Below are positions 1-7,949 of a DNA stretch of 40,001 nt, in pieces. Each line of letters opens with the position of its first letter. Position 1 is the stretch's first letter. A model generated the notes under the pieces. It searched no databases, was not told the origin of the DNA, and worked only from the letters and a program-made list of their open reading frames with translations. The DNA is from an uncultured Clostridia bacterium (GTDB taxonomy: Bacteria; Bacillota; Clostridia; TANB77; CAG-465). Made by a program: the position numbers and the translations under genes. The stretch spans positions 1-40,001 of the forward strand of contig CAKOYF010000012.1 of the NCBI GenBank assembly GCA_934130595.1. The letters are read 5' to 3'.

Positions 1-62
1 AGTGGTAGAGCATTCGGCTGTTAACCGAAGGGTCGTAGGTTCGAGCCCTACTTGAGGAGCCA
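1..62 (+). tRNA. tRNA-Asn (GTT), 5' end cut by window edge
   Basis: The anticodon arm (TTCGG-CTGTTAA-CCGAA) gives anticodon GTT, and the T arm, acceptor 3' half and encoded CCA are present. The first bases of the acceptor and D arm lie outside the window. It matches the complete copy at 176-250 except for one D-arm base (T here, C there). Confidence 0.95.
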
Positions 63-66
63 GAAT

Positions 67-93
67 AGCTAGGATTTATTTCCTAGCTTTTTT
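67..93 (+). terminator. Rho-independent terminator after first tRNA-Asn
   Basis: 8-bp stem AGCTAGGA / TCCTAGCT with a 6-nt loop, followed by a T run. Nearly the same stem follows the second tRNA. Confidence 0.85.
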
Positions 94-129
94 GTTTTTT
101 AAAATAATTAATTTTTTTTGTAAATACTA

Positions 130-158
130 TTTACTTTTTTATTTTTTAGTGATAATAT
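130..158 (+). promoter_or_regulatory. Possible promoter of second tRNA-Asn
   Basis: TTTACT, 17-bp spacer, TAATAT. It would start transcription about 10 nt before the tRNA 5' end. The -10 box departs from consensus. Confidence 0.45.
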
Positions 159-175
159 ATATTCATAAGAAATAT

Positions 176-250
176 TCCTCAATAGCTCAGCGGTAGAGCA
201 TTCGGCTGTTAACCGAAGGGTCGTAGGTTCGAGCCCTACTTGAGGAGCCA
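176..250 (+). tRNA. tRNA-Asn (GTT)
   Basis: Complete 75-nt cloverleaf. The acceptor TCCTCAA pairs with TTGAGGA, the discriminator is G, CCA is encoded, and the anticodon GTT lies in loop CTGTTAA. It is a near-identical tandem copy of the tRNA at the window edge, with its own terminator, which suggests duplication of a whole tRNA-plus-terminator unit. Confidence 0.98.
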
Positions 251-255
251 CTAAT

Positions 256-281
256 AGCTAGGATCTCCCTAGCTTTTTTTC
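256..281 (+). terminator. Rho-independent terminator after second tRNA-Asn
   Basis: 7-bp stem AGCTAGG / CCTAGCT with a 5-nt loop, followed by seven or more T. Confidence 0.85.
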
Positions 282-431
282 TTGATATTTTTGGAACTTG
301 AGTATTTCAAGTTCTTTTCTATTTATGTTTACTTTTAAGTGAAAATATTGTGAAAAGCCTAGAAATATCAAGGATTGGATGTTATACTATTAAAATATAT
401 TAATATAATTTAAGAAAGGAGAAAAAGTAAT

Positions 432-1310
432 ATGAAACCAATAAGAAGCTTTTGTGACTTCATAGAAAAAATTACTACAATTAAAAGTGAATATATCTAT
501 TTATTTGTTATTTCTATAATAATTGTTTTAATTATTAAGATAATTAGAATGACTTTTTTGAAAATTACATTTAAAAAAAAATTAGACTCTAAGGAAAAAT
601 ATATGTATAATAAAAAATGGTCTACTTTATCTACATCAGTAACTATAATACTACTTTCTTTAGTTTGGATAGACTATCTAAAAAATTTCCTTACACTTAT
701 TACCTTTATCTCCACTGCTATTACATTATCACTTAAGGATATAATTTTTAATTTCTTTTCAGGAATATATATAAAGACAAGTAAGCTATTTTCGTTAGAA
801 GATAGAATTGAAATAAATGGCTTAAAAGGCGACGTAGTAAATATAAATAAAACTGGTTTTGATTTATTAGAAATCGGAGATAGAGTTAATGGAGAACAAA
901 GTACAGGCAGAATTGTACACGTACCTAACTCTATTGTTTTTGCTTATCCATTAAAAAACTATGTCAAAGCATTTAAATATATATGGGATGAAATAAAGAT
1001 AAATATACCTCTAGAAGCGGATGTTTTTAAAACTAAAAAAGAATTATATAGAATCATTAGAAAAAACAGTACAGTTCGTAATATTCCAAATAAGATGGAA
1101 GATGAGGTAAATGATGCATCAGTAGAGTACAGAATATATTTTAATAATTTAGACCCAATAATATATCTAGAAGTTGTAGATGATCATATAGAGTTATATT
1201 TAAGATTTTTAGTACATCCTAAGAAAAAAAGAAATATTGAAAATTCAATATGGTTAGATATTTTAAAAAGTAATAATGAAGGAAAAATAGAATTATATAA
1301 AAAAGTGTAG
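432..1310 (+). CDS. MscS-family mechanosensitive ion channel
   Basis: 292-residue membrane protein of the small-conductance mechanosensitive channel family, which opens under membrane tension to release solutes. Hydrophobic segments are visible at about residues 21-43, 68-85 and 88-115. The last one runs into the pore-helix and beta-domain signature (SGIYIKTSKLFSLEDRIEING region, with VPNS near 164-167). The start follows GAAAGGAG at a normal distance. Compared with its neighbour at 1928-2983 the pore helix is less Gly/Ala rich and the C-terminal domain is charged. The family call is firm. Whether it gates on tension or on a ligand cannot be read from the sequence. Confidence 0.85.
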   Translation: MKPIRSFCDFIEKITTIKSEYIYLFVISIIIVLIIKIIRMTFLKITFKKKLDSKEKYMYNKKWSTLSTSVTIILLSLVWIDYLKNFLTLITFISTAITLSLKDIIFNFFSGIYIKTSKLFSLEDRIEINGLKGDVVNINKTGFDLLEIGDRVNGEQSTGRIVHVPNSIVFAYPLKNYVKAFKYIWDEIKINIPLEADVFKTKKELYRIIRKNSTVRNIPNKMEDEVNDASVEYRIYFNNLDPIIYLEVVDDHIELYLRFLVHPKKKRNIENSIWLDILKSNNEGKIELYKKV

Positions 1311-1353
1311 ATTTTTTGTTAGCATTTTGGTATAATCTTCGTAGGTGAGATTT

Positions 1354-1896
1354 ATGTCAAAAAAGGTTAAGATAAATAAAAAAAGGTTAGTAACTATACT
1401 AGTAGTTGTAATTGTAGTAATAATAGCAATTATTATGATTGTAAAAAATGTTAATAAGGATAAAAATGAGATTACATTAGATGGGACAACAACAAATATA
1501 GAAAATAAAACAATAACAAATGAACAACAAATTGAATATGATGGAAACCCATATAATGTACCACAAGACTATACACAAACTGTAAGTGGTTATGTAGATG
1601 ATTCAAATAATGAAATGTCTGGAGATGAAATTTCTCAAATAAAAAGAAATATAGAAGAAAAATTTAAAAGTGTTTATACAGATAAATTAGGAATTTCAGC
1701 AAATATGGACAGTATAGTAATAAACTTCAATCCAGTTACCACTACAATAGCAGAAAAGAAATGCTTAGTATTTGCTGTATACACCGAGGAAAATAATGAA
1801 TTAAATTTTGTTTCTAAATATGCAATGTCAGTAGATGCATCAACATTATACAAATTTGATTCGGAAAAACTTATATATAATATGATAGAGATGTAA
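1354..1896 (+). CDS. Membrane-anchored protein of unknown function
   Basis: About 180 residues. The frame can be opened at a GTG at 1345, but that codon is part of the ribosome binding site (GTAGGTGAG), so ATG 1354 is preferred. A lysine-rich start (KKVKINKKR) is followed by one strong Ile/Val membrane segment at about residues 11-30. Next comes a Asn/Thr-rich linker and an acidic soluble C-terminal part, predicted outside the cell. No family was recognised. An extended -10 (TGGTATAAT, 1328-1336) lies close upstream. It is convergent with the next gene and shares a terminator with it. Confidence 0.75.
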   Translation: MSKKVKINKKRLVTILVVVIVVIIAIIMIVKNVNKDKNEITLDGTTTNIENKTITNEQQIEYDGNPYNVPQDYTQTVSGYVDDSNNEMSGDEISQIKRNIEEKFKSVYTDKLGISANMDSIVINFNPVTTTIAEKKCLVFAVYTEENNELNFVSKYAMSVDASTLYKFDSEKLIYNMIEM

Positions 1897-1929
1897 AAAA
1901 ATAGAGAAGTAAATCTTCTCTATTTTTTT
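1896..1929. terminator. Bidirectional terminator between convergent genes
   Basis: Stem AAAAAATAGAGAAG / CTTCTCTATTTTTT with a 5-nt loop, A-rich on the left and T-rich on the right. It can therefore end transcription of both the unknown gene at 1354-1896 and the channel on the opposite strand. Confidence 0.9.
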
Positions 1930-2983
1930 AATCATTTTTAAGATAAATTGTTTGAGATTTATATGCAAGTGCTGCTTTATGTGAGTTTAATATACTCATA
2001 ATTTTATAGTTAAAAGTATCTAAAAATCCCATATAGTCTACGTAGTTAATTATTGGAGTATAGCAAAATACTTTTAAATTATATCCATCATCTTTTATTT
2101 CATTAAATTTTACATATAAACCATCATTTAAAATATTTGGTTCATTTTCTAGATATATTAAAATATCATTTTGAACATCTGCAACTTTTTTTAATGGTGT
2201 ATCGAATTCTAATACAAGATCCACAGCTATTCTTCTTTTTTGTAATCTACTCCAGTTTGTTATTGGAGAATCTATAATAGTAGAATTTGGAATAGAAACT
2301 ACACAATTTTTTGATTCTCTGATTCTAGTACTTCTAAATGTAAATTCTTCTATACTTCCTTCAGTAGAACCAATGCTTACCCAATCTCCTAATTCAAAAG
2401 GTTTATCTAGAATGATCATTACTGCACCAATTATGTTAGAAGCAGTATCTTTAGCTGCAAGAGCTATAGCAACACCACCTATACCAAGACCAGTTATTAG
2501 ACCAGTAATATCATATCCTAATTCACTAATTAAAATTACTCCACCTATTAAATAGATACAAACTTTTAGTGTCTTACATATCATGTGTATCATTGCATCA
2601 TTTGCACGAGTAATTCTCTTTTTTAGTCCCTTTTCAAATTTAGATTTTGGAGATACTAAGTTTCCTAAAGCGTAAGTAGATAAAGCAATTATTACTATTC
2701 TTAACACTTTATTAATTAAAGCTTTAAAGCCTGTTGTAGGTCCTAAAATCATTAATGCAAAGTACCATCCTAAGATTCCAAAGAATACTTTTAGAGGTTT
2801 ATAAAAATTATTTTCTCTAATTTTTTGTTTACCTTTTACTTTAAAAAGTTTTATTATAATTGTTGAAAATAATCCTTTTAGTATATAGAATCCAGCTATG
2901 GTAAGAACTGAAAAAATTAATTTCTTTATAGAGAATGAATTTACATCAAAAAAAGTACCAAAAATATTTTTTACTTTTTCCAT
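1928..2983 (-). CDS. MscS-family mechanosensitive ion channel
   Basis: About 351 residues from the ATG at 2983. A longer frame opens at 3001, but that stretch (ATGTATAAGGAGGATTTT) contains the AGGAGG ribosome binding site, so it is leader. Three to five hydrophobic segments precede a classic pore-helix signature (GLGIGGVAIALAAKD) and the beta-domain motifs FELGDWV, GSIEEFTFRSTRIR and IPNS. A C-terminal cytoplasmic domain follows. This is the textbook MscS layout and a tension-gated osmotic safety valve is the expected role. A consensus promoter lies at 3007-3035. Confidence 0.93.
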   Translation of the reverse strand: MEKVKNIFGTFFDVNSFSIKKLIFSVLTIAGFYILKGLFSTIIIKLFKVKGKQKIRENNFYKPLKVFFGILGWYFALMILGPTTGFKALINKVLRIVIIALSTYALGNLVSPKSKFEKGLKKRITRANDAMIHMICKTLKVCIYLIGGVILISELGYDITGLITGLGIGGVAIALAAKDTASNIIGAVMIILDKPFELGDWVSIGSTEGSIEEFTFRSTRIRESKNCVVSIPNSTIIDSPITNWSRLQKRRIAVDLVLEFDTPLKKVADVQNDILIYLENEPNILNDGLYVKFNEIKDDGYNLKVFCYTPIINYVDYMGFLDTFNYKIMSILNSHKAALAYKSQTIYLKND

Positions 2984-3006
2984 AAAATCCTCCTTATACA
3001 TAATAA

Positions 3007-3035
3007 ATTATATAAGATACAAAAAAATTTTTCAA
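3007..3035 (-). promoter_or_regulatory. Sigma-A promoter of the MscS-family gene
   Basis: On the minus strand: TTGAAA, 17-bp spacer, TATAAT, about 20 bp before the ribosome binding site. It is divergent from the cysS promoter. Confidence 0.85.
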
Positions 3036-3103
3036 TAAACAAATATAATTATTTATATTTCCAAATATATTTTAATAAAAAAGGAATTATATTTGACATA
3101 TAA

Positions 3104-3132
3104 TTGAAAAAATAAGCGAATTAGTATATAAT
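3104..3132 (+). promoter_or_regulatory. Sigma-A promoter of cysS
   Basis: TTGAAA, 17-bp spacer, TATAAT. The leader is only about 20 nt, so there is no room for a T-box. Confidence 0.85.
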
Positions 3133-3158
3133 ATACTAGACTAGAAAGGAGAGATATT

Positions 3159-4547
3159 ATGTTAAAATTATATAATACTCTTACTAAAGAGAAAGAAGAT
3201 TTTGAACCAATAGATAAGGAGCACAATTTAGTTAGAATGTATTCATGTGGTTTAACTGTATACAACTATGCTCATATTGGAAACATGAGAACATATATTT
3301 TTATGGACACTTTAAGAAAAGTGTTAAAATATAATGGATATAAATTAATGCATGTTATGAATATAACAGACGTTGGGCACTTAGTTTCTGATGCAGATGA
3401 AGGAGAAGATAAAATGGCCAAATCTGCAAGAGAGCAACACAAGACAGTGTATGAAATAGCTAAGATGTATACAGAAGCTTACCAAAAAGACTTCAAAAAA
3501 CTAAATATAGAAGATACTGAAGTGCTTGCAAAGGCTACTGATCATATAAAAGAGATGGAAGAGTATGTAAAAGAAATAATAAAAAACGGATATGCATATG
3601 AAACATCAAAAGGAGTATATTTTGATACTTCTAAAATTAAAAATTATGGTAGATATTTATCTAATAACATAATAGAAGACTTAAAAGCTGGAGCAAGAGT
3701 TGAAGTCGATGAAGAAAAGAGAAATCCACAAGATTTTGCTATTTGGATAAAAGCACCAAAAGAGCACATAATGAAATGGGATAGTTTTATGGGATTATGC
3801 TATCCAGGCTGGCATATAGAGTGTTCTGCAATGTCTAGAAAATATTTAGGAGATGTTTTTGATATTCATACAGGTGGAGTAGACCATATACCAATACATC
3901 ACGAAAATGAAATAGCACAATCAATAGGAGCAACAGGAAAAATACCTGCTAAAAGATGGATGCATGTAGAATTCTTACAAATAAATGGCGGAAAAATGTC
4001 TAAGAGTTTGAAGAATGTATATACTATTTCAGATCTTGAAAAAGAAGGAATAGAGCCATTAGCATATAGATATTTTACATATTCTGCTCATTACAGAACT
4101 AAATTAAACTTTACATGGGATGCTATAAAATCTGCTCAAGTAGCTTTAAACAGATTAAGAGAAGCAACAAAACAACAAAAAGCAGGAACAGAGAAAGCTC
4201 CAGAAGAAAAAATAAAAGAATATTTACAAAGATTTGAAAATGCTATTAATGATGATATAAATATGCCTCTTGCTATTGCTGTTGCATGGGATGTAGCAAA
4301 AGAAAAAAATAGATCTAAAGACTATTATGATTTATTAATGAAATTTGATAGTGTTTTATCTTTAGACTTAGATAAACAAGAAGAAGTATTAAGTTATCCA
4401 AAGGAAATAGATGAATTACTAGAAAAAAGAAAATTAGCAAGAGAAGAAAAAGATTACAAAAAATCAGATGAAATCAGAGAAGAAATAAAAAAATTAGGAT
4501 ATGATGTAAAGGATACAAGACAAGGACAAATTATAGAAAAAATATAG
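3159..4547 (+). CDS. cysS: Cysteinyl-tRNA synthetase
   Basis: 462-residue class I aminoacyl-tRNA synthetase that charges tRNA-Cys with cysteine in the cytoplasm. Visible motifs are the zinc-ligand Cys30 in MYSCGLTVYN, the HIGH-type motif HIGN at 39-42, Cys222 in HIECSAMS, the HTGGVDHIPIHHENE block at about 237-251 and KMSKS at 279-283. Length and motif order are those of bacterial CysRS. GAAAGGAGAG precedes the ATG. It has its own promoter and leads into the FemAB-type gene 10 bp downstream. Confidence 0.98.
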   Translation: MLKLYNTLTKEKEDFEPIDKEHNLVRMYSCGLTVYNYAHIGNMRTYIFMDTLRKVLKYNGYKLMHVMNITDVGHLVSDADEGEDKMAKSAREQHKTVYEIAKMYTEAYQKDFKKLNIEDTEVLAKATDHIKEMEEYVKEIIKNGYAYETSKGVYFDTSKIKNYGRYLSNNIIEDLKAGARVEVDEEKRNPQDFAIWIKAPKEHIMKWDSFMGLCYPGWHIECSAMSRKYLGDVFDIHTGGVDHIPIHHENEIAQSIGATGKIPAKRWMHVEFLQINGGKMSKSLKNVYTISDLEKEGIEPLAYRYFTYSAHYRTKLNFTWDAIKSAQVALNRLREATKQQKAGTEKAPEEKIKEYLQRFENAINDDINMPLAIAVAWDVAKEKNRSKDYYDLLMKFDSVLSLDLDKQEEVLSYPKEIDELLEKRKLAREEKDYKKSDEIREEIKKLGYDVKDTRQGQIIEKI

Positions 4548-4557
4548 GAGGAAGATA

Positions 4558-5613
4558 ATGCCAATATTGGATTTTAATAATAAACAAGAAGTAGATGAGT
4601 ATGAAAATTTTGTTTTAAATCATTTAGGATCAAGTTTCATGCAAGATTTACAATGGGGAAAAGTAAAAAATAACTGGAAGCAAGAAGCTGTATATTTAAA
4701 AGAAGATGGAAAAATAATTGCTGCAATGATGTTACTTGTTCAAAATATTCCGTTTAATTCAACTATAATATATGCTCCACGTGGACCAGTTTGTGATGTA
4801 TATGATATAGATTTAGTTAATAGATTAGTAAAAGAAGTAGATCCTTTAGCTAAAAAATATAATGCATGTATGTTAAAATTTGACCCACAAGTTATCTATG
4901 ATGAAAAATTAGATAACATGTATAAAAAAGCAAATTATAAGACAACAGGATATAAACCAGATCCAGACGATTTAATTCAACCAAGCCATAACATGGTTTT
5001 AAATATAGAAGGAAAAACTGAAGAAGAACTTATGAAGAGCTTTGCAGAAAAAACTAGATATAATATTAGATTATCTGGAAGAAAAGGTGTTACTGTAAGA
5101 TATTCTAGATCAATTGAAGATTTAAAGAAATTTTATGATATATATAAAATAACAACAATAAGAGATAGAATCGGATGTAGAGATTATGAATATTTTGAAA
5201 GGATGCTTAATGCATACGATGAAAGCAAACTAAGAATATACATTGCAGAACATGAAGGTGAAGCTTTAGCAGCTGCAATTGCAACTAATATAGGTGGAGA
5301 GCTATTCTATGTATATGGAGCAAGTTCAAATGTAAAAAGAAATCTAATGCCAAATTATGCTATGCAAATGGCAATGATAAGATGGGGATTAGAAACAAAT
5401 TGTAGAACATACAATTTTGGTGGAGTTTTAAATCTAGATCCAAACAATGGATTATATAAATTTAAAATTGGTTTTTGCAGAGAGCAAGGCTTAGAAGAGT
5501 ATATTGGTGAAATAAACAAAGTATATAATCCAATGATATACTTCATGTATACAGTAGGTATGCCTTTAAAAAGAAAAATCGGAAGAAAACAAAGAAAATT
5601 AAAAACACATTAA
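4558..5613 (+). CDS. FemAB-family peptidoglycan bridge aminoacyltransferase
   Basis: 351-residue protein of the FemA/FemB/FemX (MurM) type. These enzymes use aminoacyl-tRNA to add amino acids to the lipid II stem peptide at the inner face of the membrane. The start (SSFMQDLQWGKVK), the central TRYNIRLSGRKGV stretch and the C-terminal YNFGGVLNLDPNNGLYKFK block are characteristic of the family. TAGGAGGAAGATA sits between the cysS stop and the ATG, so it is co-transcribed with cysS. That link is apt, since both deal with aminoacyl-tRNA. Which amino acid is transferred cannot be told. Confidence 0.9.
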   Translation: MPILDFNNKQEVDEYENFVLNHLGSSFMQDLQWGKVKNNWKQEAVYLKEDGKIIAAMMLLVQNIPFNSTIIYAPRGPVCDVYDIDLVNRLVKEVDPLAKKYNACMLKFDPQVIYDEKLDNMYKKANYKTTGYKPDPDDLIQPSHNMVLNIEGKTEEELMKSFAEKTRYNIRLSGRKGVTVRYSRSIEDLKKFYDIYKITTIRDRIGCRDYEYFERMLNAYDESKLRIYIAEHEGEALAAAIATNIGGELFYVYGASSNVKRNLMPNYAMQMAMIRWGLETNCRTYNFGGVLNLDPNNGLYKFKIGFCREQGLEEYIGEINKVYNPMIYFMYTVGMPLKRKIGRKQRKLKTH

Positions 5614-5616
5614 CAT

Positions 5617-5675
5617 ATAAAATTAACTCTTTGCATATTAATATAGTATGAGTAAGTGCAAAGAGTTAATTTTAT
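5617..5675. promoter_or_regulatory. 19-bp inverted repeat enclosing the start codon of the next gene
   Basis: Perfect arms 5617-5635 and 5657-5675 are separated by a 21-nt loop. The loop holds ATG 5648-5650, the only usable start of the downstream membrane protein. The right arm is coding sequence of that gene. The structure starts four bases after the femAB-type stop codon. It could act as a terminator for that gene, as a translational switch, or both. The T run after the stem is short. Confidence 0.75.
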
Positions 5676-6190
5676 TTAGTAAGGAATTTTTCTTAGATAT
5701 AATTGTAATAAGCATACTAGGAACATTACTACATTTTTTATATGAATTTTCAGGTGGTAATTTTTTAGTAGCAATATTTAGTGCAGTAAATGAAAGTGTA
5801 TGGGAGCATATAAAAATTGCAGTCATTCCAATATATATTGTAGCGCTATGCAAGATGTGGATATTAGAAGAGAGAAAATGCAATTTATGGATATCGTTAT
5901 TTTTTAAAGTCGTTACTGTTATAATAGTAATACCAGTACTTTTTTATGGATATCAAGCAATACTACATACAGAGAATATGATAATAGATATAGCTATATT
6001 CTATATCAGCATAATTATAGCTGAGTTTATAGAATGGATAGTTCAAAGTAAGTTTAAAATATCAGCTAAAAAAGAAGATGTATATAAATATTTAAATATA
6101 GTGCTAATATTGTTATTTATAATATTTACTTTTATACCACCAAGGTTAGATATATTTAAAGATAGTATAACAAATAAATATGGAATTTAA
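5648..6190 (+). CDS. DUF6512-like integral membrane protein
   Basis: 180-residue hydrophobic protein with about five membrane segments. The stretch FLYEFSGGNFLVAIFSAVNE followed by SVWEH is conserved in a family of small Firmicute membrane proteins, which I believe is DUF6512; that name is from memory. No biochemical role is known to me. The only in-frame ATG (5648) has no Shine-Dalgarno sequence and lies in the loop of a strong hairpin. No in-frame GTG or TTG follows before conserved sequence. Its stop (TAAGGAGG) overlaps the ribosome binding site of the flavin reductase gene, which argues for co-transcription with it. Confidence 0.75.
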   Translation: MSKCKELILFSKEFFLDIIVISILGTLLHFLYEFSGGNFLVAIFSAVNESVWEHIKIAVIPIYIVALCKMWILEERKCNLWISLFFKVVTVIIVIPVLFYGYQAILHTENMIIDIAIFYISIIIAEFIEWIVQSKFKISAKKEDVYKYLNIVLILLFIIFTFIPPRLDIFKDSITNKYGI

Positions 6191-6200
6191 GGAGGAAAAA

Positions 6201-6764
6201 ATGGCAAGACAAACTTGGAAACCAGGTACATTAGTATATCCTGTGCCTGCAGTATTAGTAACATGTAAAGATGGAGAAAGAGAAAATGTATTGACTGTAG
6301 CTTGGACTGGAACAATTTGTTCAGATCCGGCAATGACATATATTTCTGTAAGAAAAGAAAGATATTCACATGATATAATTAAAAAAAGTGGTGTATTTTG
6401 CATTAATTTAACAACAGAAGATTTAGCATATGCTACAGATTATTGTGGAGTAAGATCTGGAAGAAATGAAAATAAATTTAAAAAAATGAATTTAGAGACT
6501 GAAATGGCAACAGAAGTAGATGTACCAATAATAAAAAAGAGTCCAGTTGTAATAGAATGTAAAGTTGAAGAAATAAAAGAATTAGGATCACATGATATGT
6601 TTATTGCTAAAGTTGTAGCTGTAGATGTAGATGAAAAATATATAGATGAAAATGGAAAATTTGACATGGAAACTTGTAAGCTAATGGCTTATTCACATGG
6701 TCATTATTATAAATTAGGAGAAAAAATAGGAAAATTTGGTTTTTCTGTCCAAAAGAAAAAATAG
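6201..6764 (+). CDS. Flavin reductase family protein (FMN-binding split barrel)
   Basis: 187 residues from ATG 6201, placed 5 nt after GGAGG. A longer frame opening at 6180 runs through that ribosome binding site and is rejected. The protein resembles flavoredoxin-type flavin reductases: PVPAVLVTC at the start, NVLTVAWTGTICSDPAM, then ISVRKERYSHDIIKKSG and FCINLTTEDLA. These bind FMN and pass electrons from NAD(P)H or a partner protein. Electron donor and acceptor are unknown. A strong terminator follows. Confidence 0.9.
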   Translation: MARQTWKPGTLVYPVPAVLVTCKDGERENVLTVAWTGTICSDPAMTYISVRKERYSHDIIKKSGVFCINLTTEDLAYATDYCGVRSGRNENKFKKMNLETEMATEVDVPIIKKSPVVIECKVEEIKELGSHDMFIAKVVAVDVDEKYIDENGKFDMETCKLMAYSHGHYYKLGEKIGKFGFSVQKKK

Positions 6765-6771
6765 TTAGTAA

Positions 6772-6803
6772 AAAGATACTCTTTTTTAGAGTATCTTTAT
6801 TTA
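6772..6803 (+). terminator. Rho-independent terminator after flavin reductase gene
   Basis: 10-bp stem AAAGATACTC / GAGTATCTTT with a 7-nt loop, followed by ATTTATTTTT. Confidence 0.85.
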
Positions 6804-6835
6804 TTTTTCTGTAAATAATATTATTGGTGATAAAT

Positions 6836-7270
6836 TTGGCAGAAGAGATAGAAGTAATTAAATATTTAATGACAAATATTGAAGCACACAGAGTATTACT
6901 AAGAAATTTATATAAAAAAATAGAAGTTAAGGATTATATATATAATTACATAAGGTATGAAATGAGAGAATATACTAGATTTAGTGTATCTTTAAGAAGA
7001 ATGCTTGAGTGTAGAACAAATAAATTAGGCGGAACAAAAAATGGAATTATTGGGCTTGCTACAAGCATTGGAAACTCTAGAAGATTATCTAGTATAAATG
7101 AATATATTACATTTTTTAAAGAGGCAGCAAAAGTAAACATTATGGATATAGATAGAATACGTAAAAACTACAATATAAAAAGCAAGAATTTATTGAATTT
7201 ACTAGATAGATTAGAGAAATTTGAAGACAAAAATATAAAAATACTAAATTCGCTATATTCTGGTAAGTAA
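6836..7270 (+). CDS. Small helical protein of unknown function
   Basis: About 144 residues from TTG 6836, 5 nt after GGTGA. The open frame extends to a TTG at 6824 that overlaps this site. The protein is charged, with long predicted helices, many Arg/Lys and Glu, no membrane segment and no metal motif. It contains a short Gly-rich turn (NKLGGTKNGIIGLATSIGNS) in the middle. No family was recognised. It stands alone between a terminator and the rimP promoter. Confidence 0.65.
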   Translation: MAEEIEVIKYLMTNIEAHRVLLRNLYKKIEVKDYIYNYIRYEMREYTRFSVSLRRMLECRTNKLGGTKNGIIGLATSIGNSRRLSSINEYITFFKEAAKVNIMDIDRIRKNYNIKSKNLLNLLDRLEKFEDKNIKILNSLYSGK

Positions 7271-7306
7271 ATATGTAAATTTAAAGTAAAAAAATCATAT
7301 AAATTG

Positions 7307-7335
7307 TTGCATTTTTCATATAATTATAGTATAAT
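7307..7335 (+). promoter_or_regulatory. Sigma-A promoter of the rimP-truB operon
   Basis: TTGCAT, 17-bp spacer, TATAAT. Transcription would start near 7342, giving a leader of about 65 nt. Confidence 0.85.
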
Positions 7336-7352
7336 ATAGATACTATGTACTG

Positions 7353-7383
7353 AAGTGAGAGGGTGGCTAAAATCCTCTCACTT
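7353..7383 (+). promoter_or_regulatory. Leader hairpin before rimP
   Basis: 10-bp stem AAGTGAGAGG / CCTCTCACTT with an 11-nt loop in the 5' untranslated region. It ends 9 bp before the rimP ribosome binding site (GCGGAGG). There is no T run, so it is more likely a stability or regulatory stem than a terminator. Stems of this kind are common ahead of rimP-nusA operons in Firmicutes. Confidence 0.6.
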
Positions 7384-7405
7384 ATGTTTAGAAGCGGAGG
7401 ATTAA

Positions 7406-7930
7406 ATGAAAGTTGAAGTTAAAGTAGAAGAATTAATAGAACCAATAATTCAAAATTTAGGATTTGAGCTTGAATATGTAGAATTTGTAAAAGAAGGTTC
7501 AAACAATGTCTTAAGAGTTGTAATAGACAAAAATGGAGAAAAATTATGGGTAGATGATTGTGAAACTGTAAGCAGAGCTATAGAAGATGTTGTAGATAAA
7601 AACATTTCACAAGAATACGTATTAGAAGTATCATCAGCCGGACTAGAAAGACAACTAAAAAACTTGAAATTGTATAAAAAATATACAGGTAAAGAAATAC
7701 ATATTAAATTGTTTAAAAAGCAAAATGATTTAAAAGAATTCAATGCTGTTATAAAAGCAGTAAATGAAGAGGAACAAAGTGTAATAGTAGAAGTAGATAA
7801 CAAAGAAATTGAAATTCATTTAAAAGATATTGCAACAGCATATACTACTTATGACTTTGATAGTGCATTAAAGGGAAACACAGATAATGTTAATTTAAAC
7901 AAATTAAATAAATTTAATAAAAATAATTAA
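7406..7930 (+). CDS. rimP: Ribosome maturation factor RimP
   Basis: 174-residue RimP, required for 30S subunit maturation. The N-terminal domain (LGFELEYVEFVKEG, LRVVIDKNG, DDCETVSRAIEDVVD) and the hallmark YVLEVSSAGLERQLKN are clear, followed by the SH3-like C-terminal domain. The C-terminus is extended by a short Asn/Lys tail. GCGGAGG precedes the ATG. It is the first gene of a seven-gene operon. Confidence 0.97.
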   Translation: MKVEVKVEELIEPIIQNLGFELEYVEFVKEGSNNVLRVVIDKNGEKLWVDDCETVSRAIEDVVDKNISQEYVLEVSSAGLERQLKNLKLYKKYTGKEIHIKLFKKQNDLKEFNAVIKAVNEEEQSVIVEVDNKEIEIHLKDIATAYTTYDFDSALKGNTDNVNLNKLNKFNKNN

Positions 7931-7949
7931 GATGGGGGAGTTTAAAAAA

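Noticed and set aside
3001..3158. Possible T-box or cysteine-responsive leader before cysS.
   Set aside because: The consensus promoter at 3104-3132 leaves a leader of only about 20 nt.
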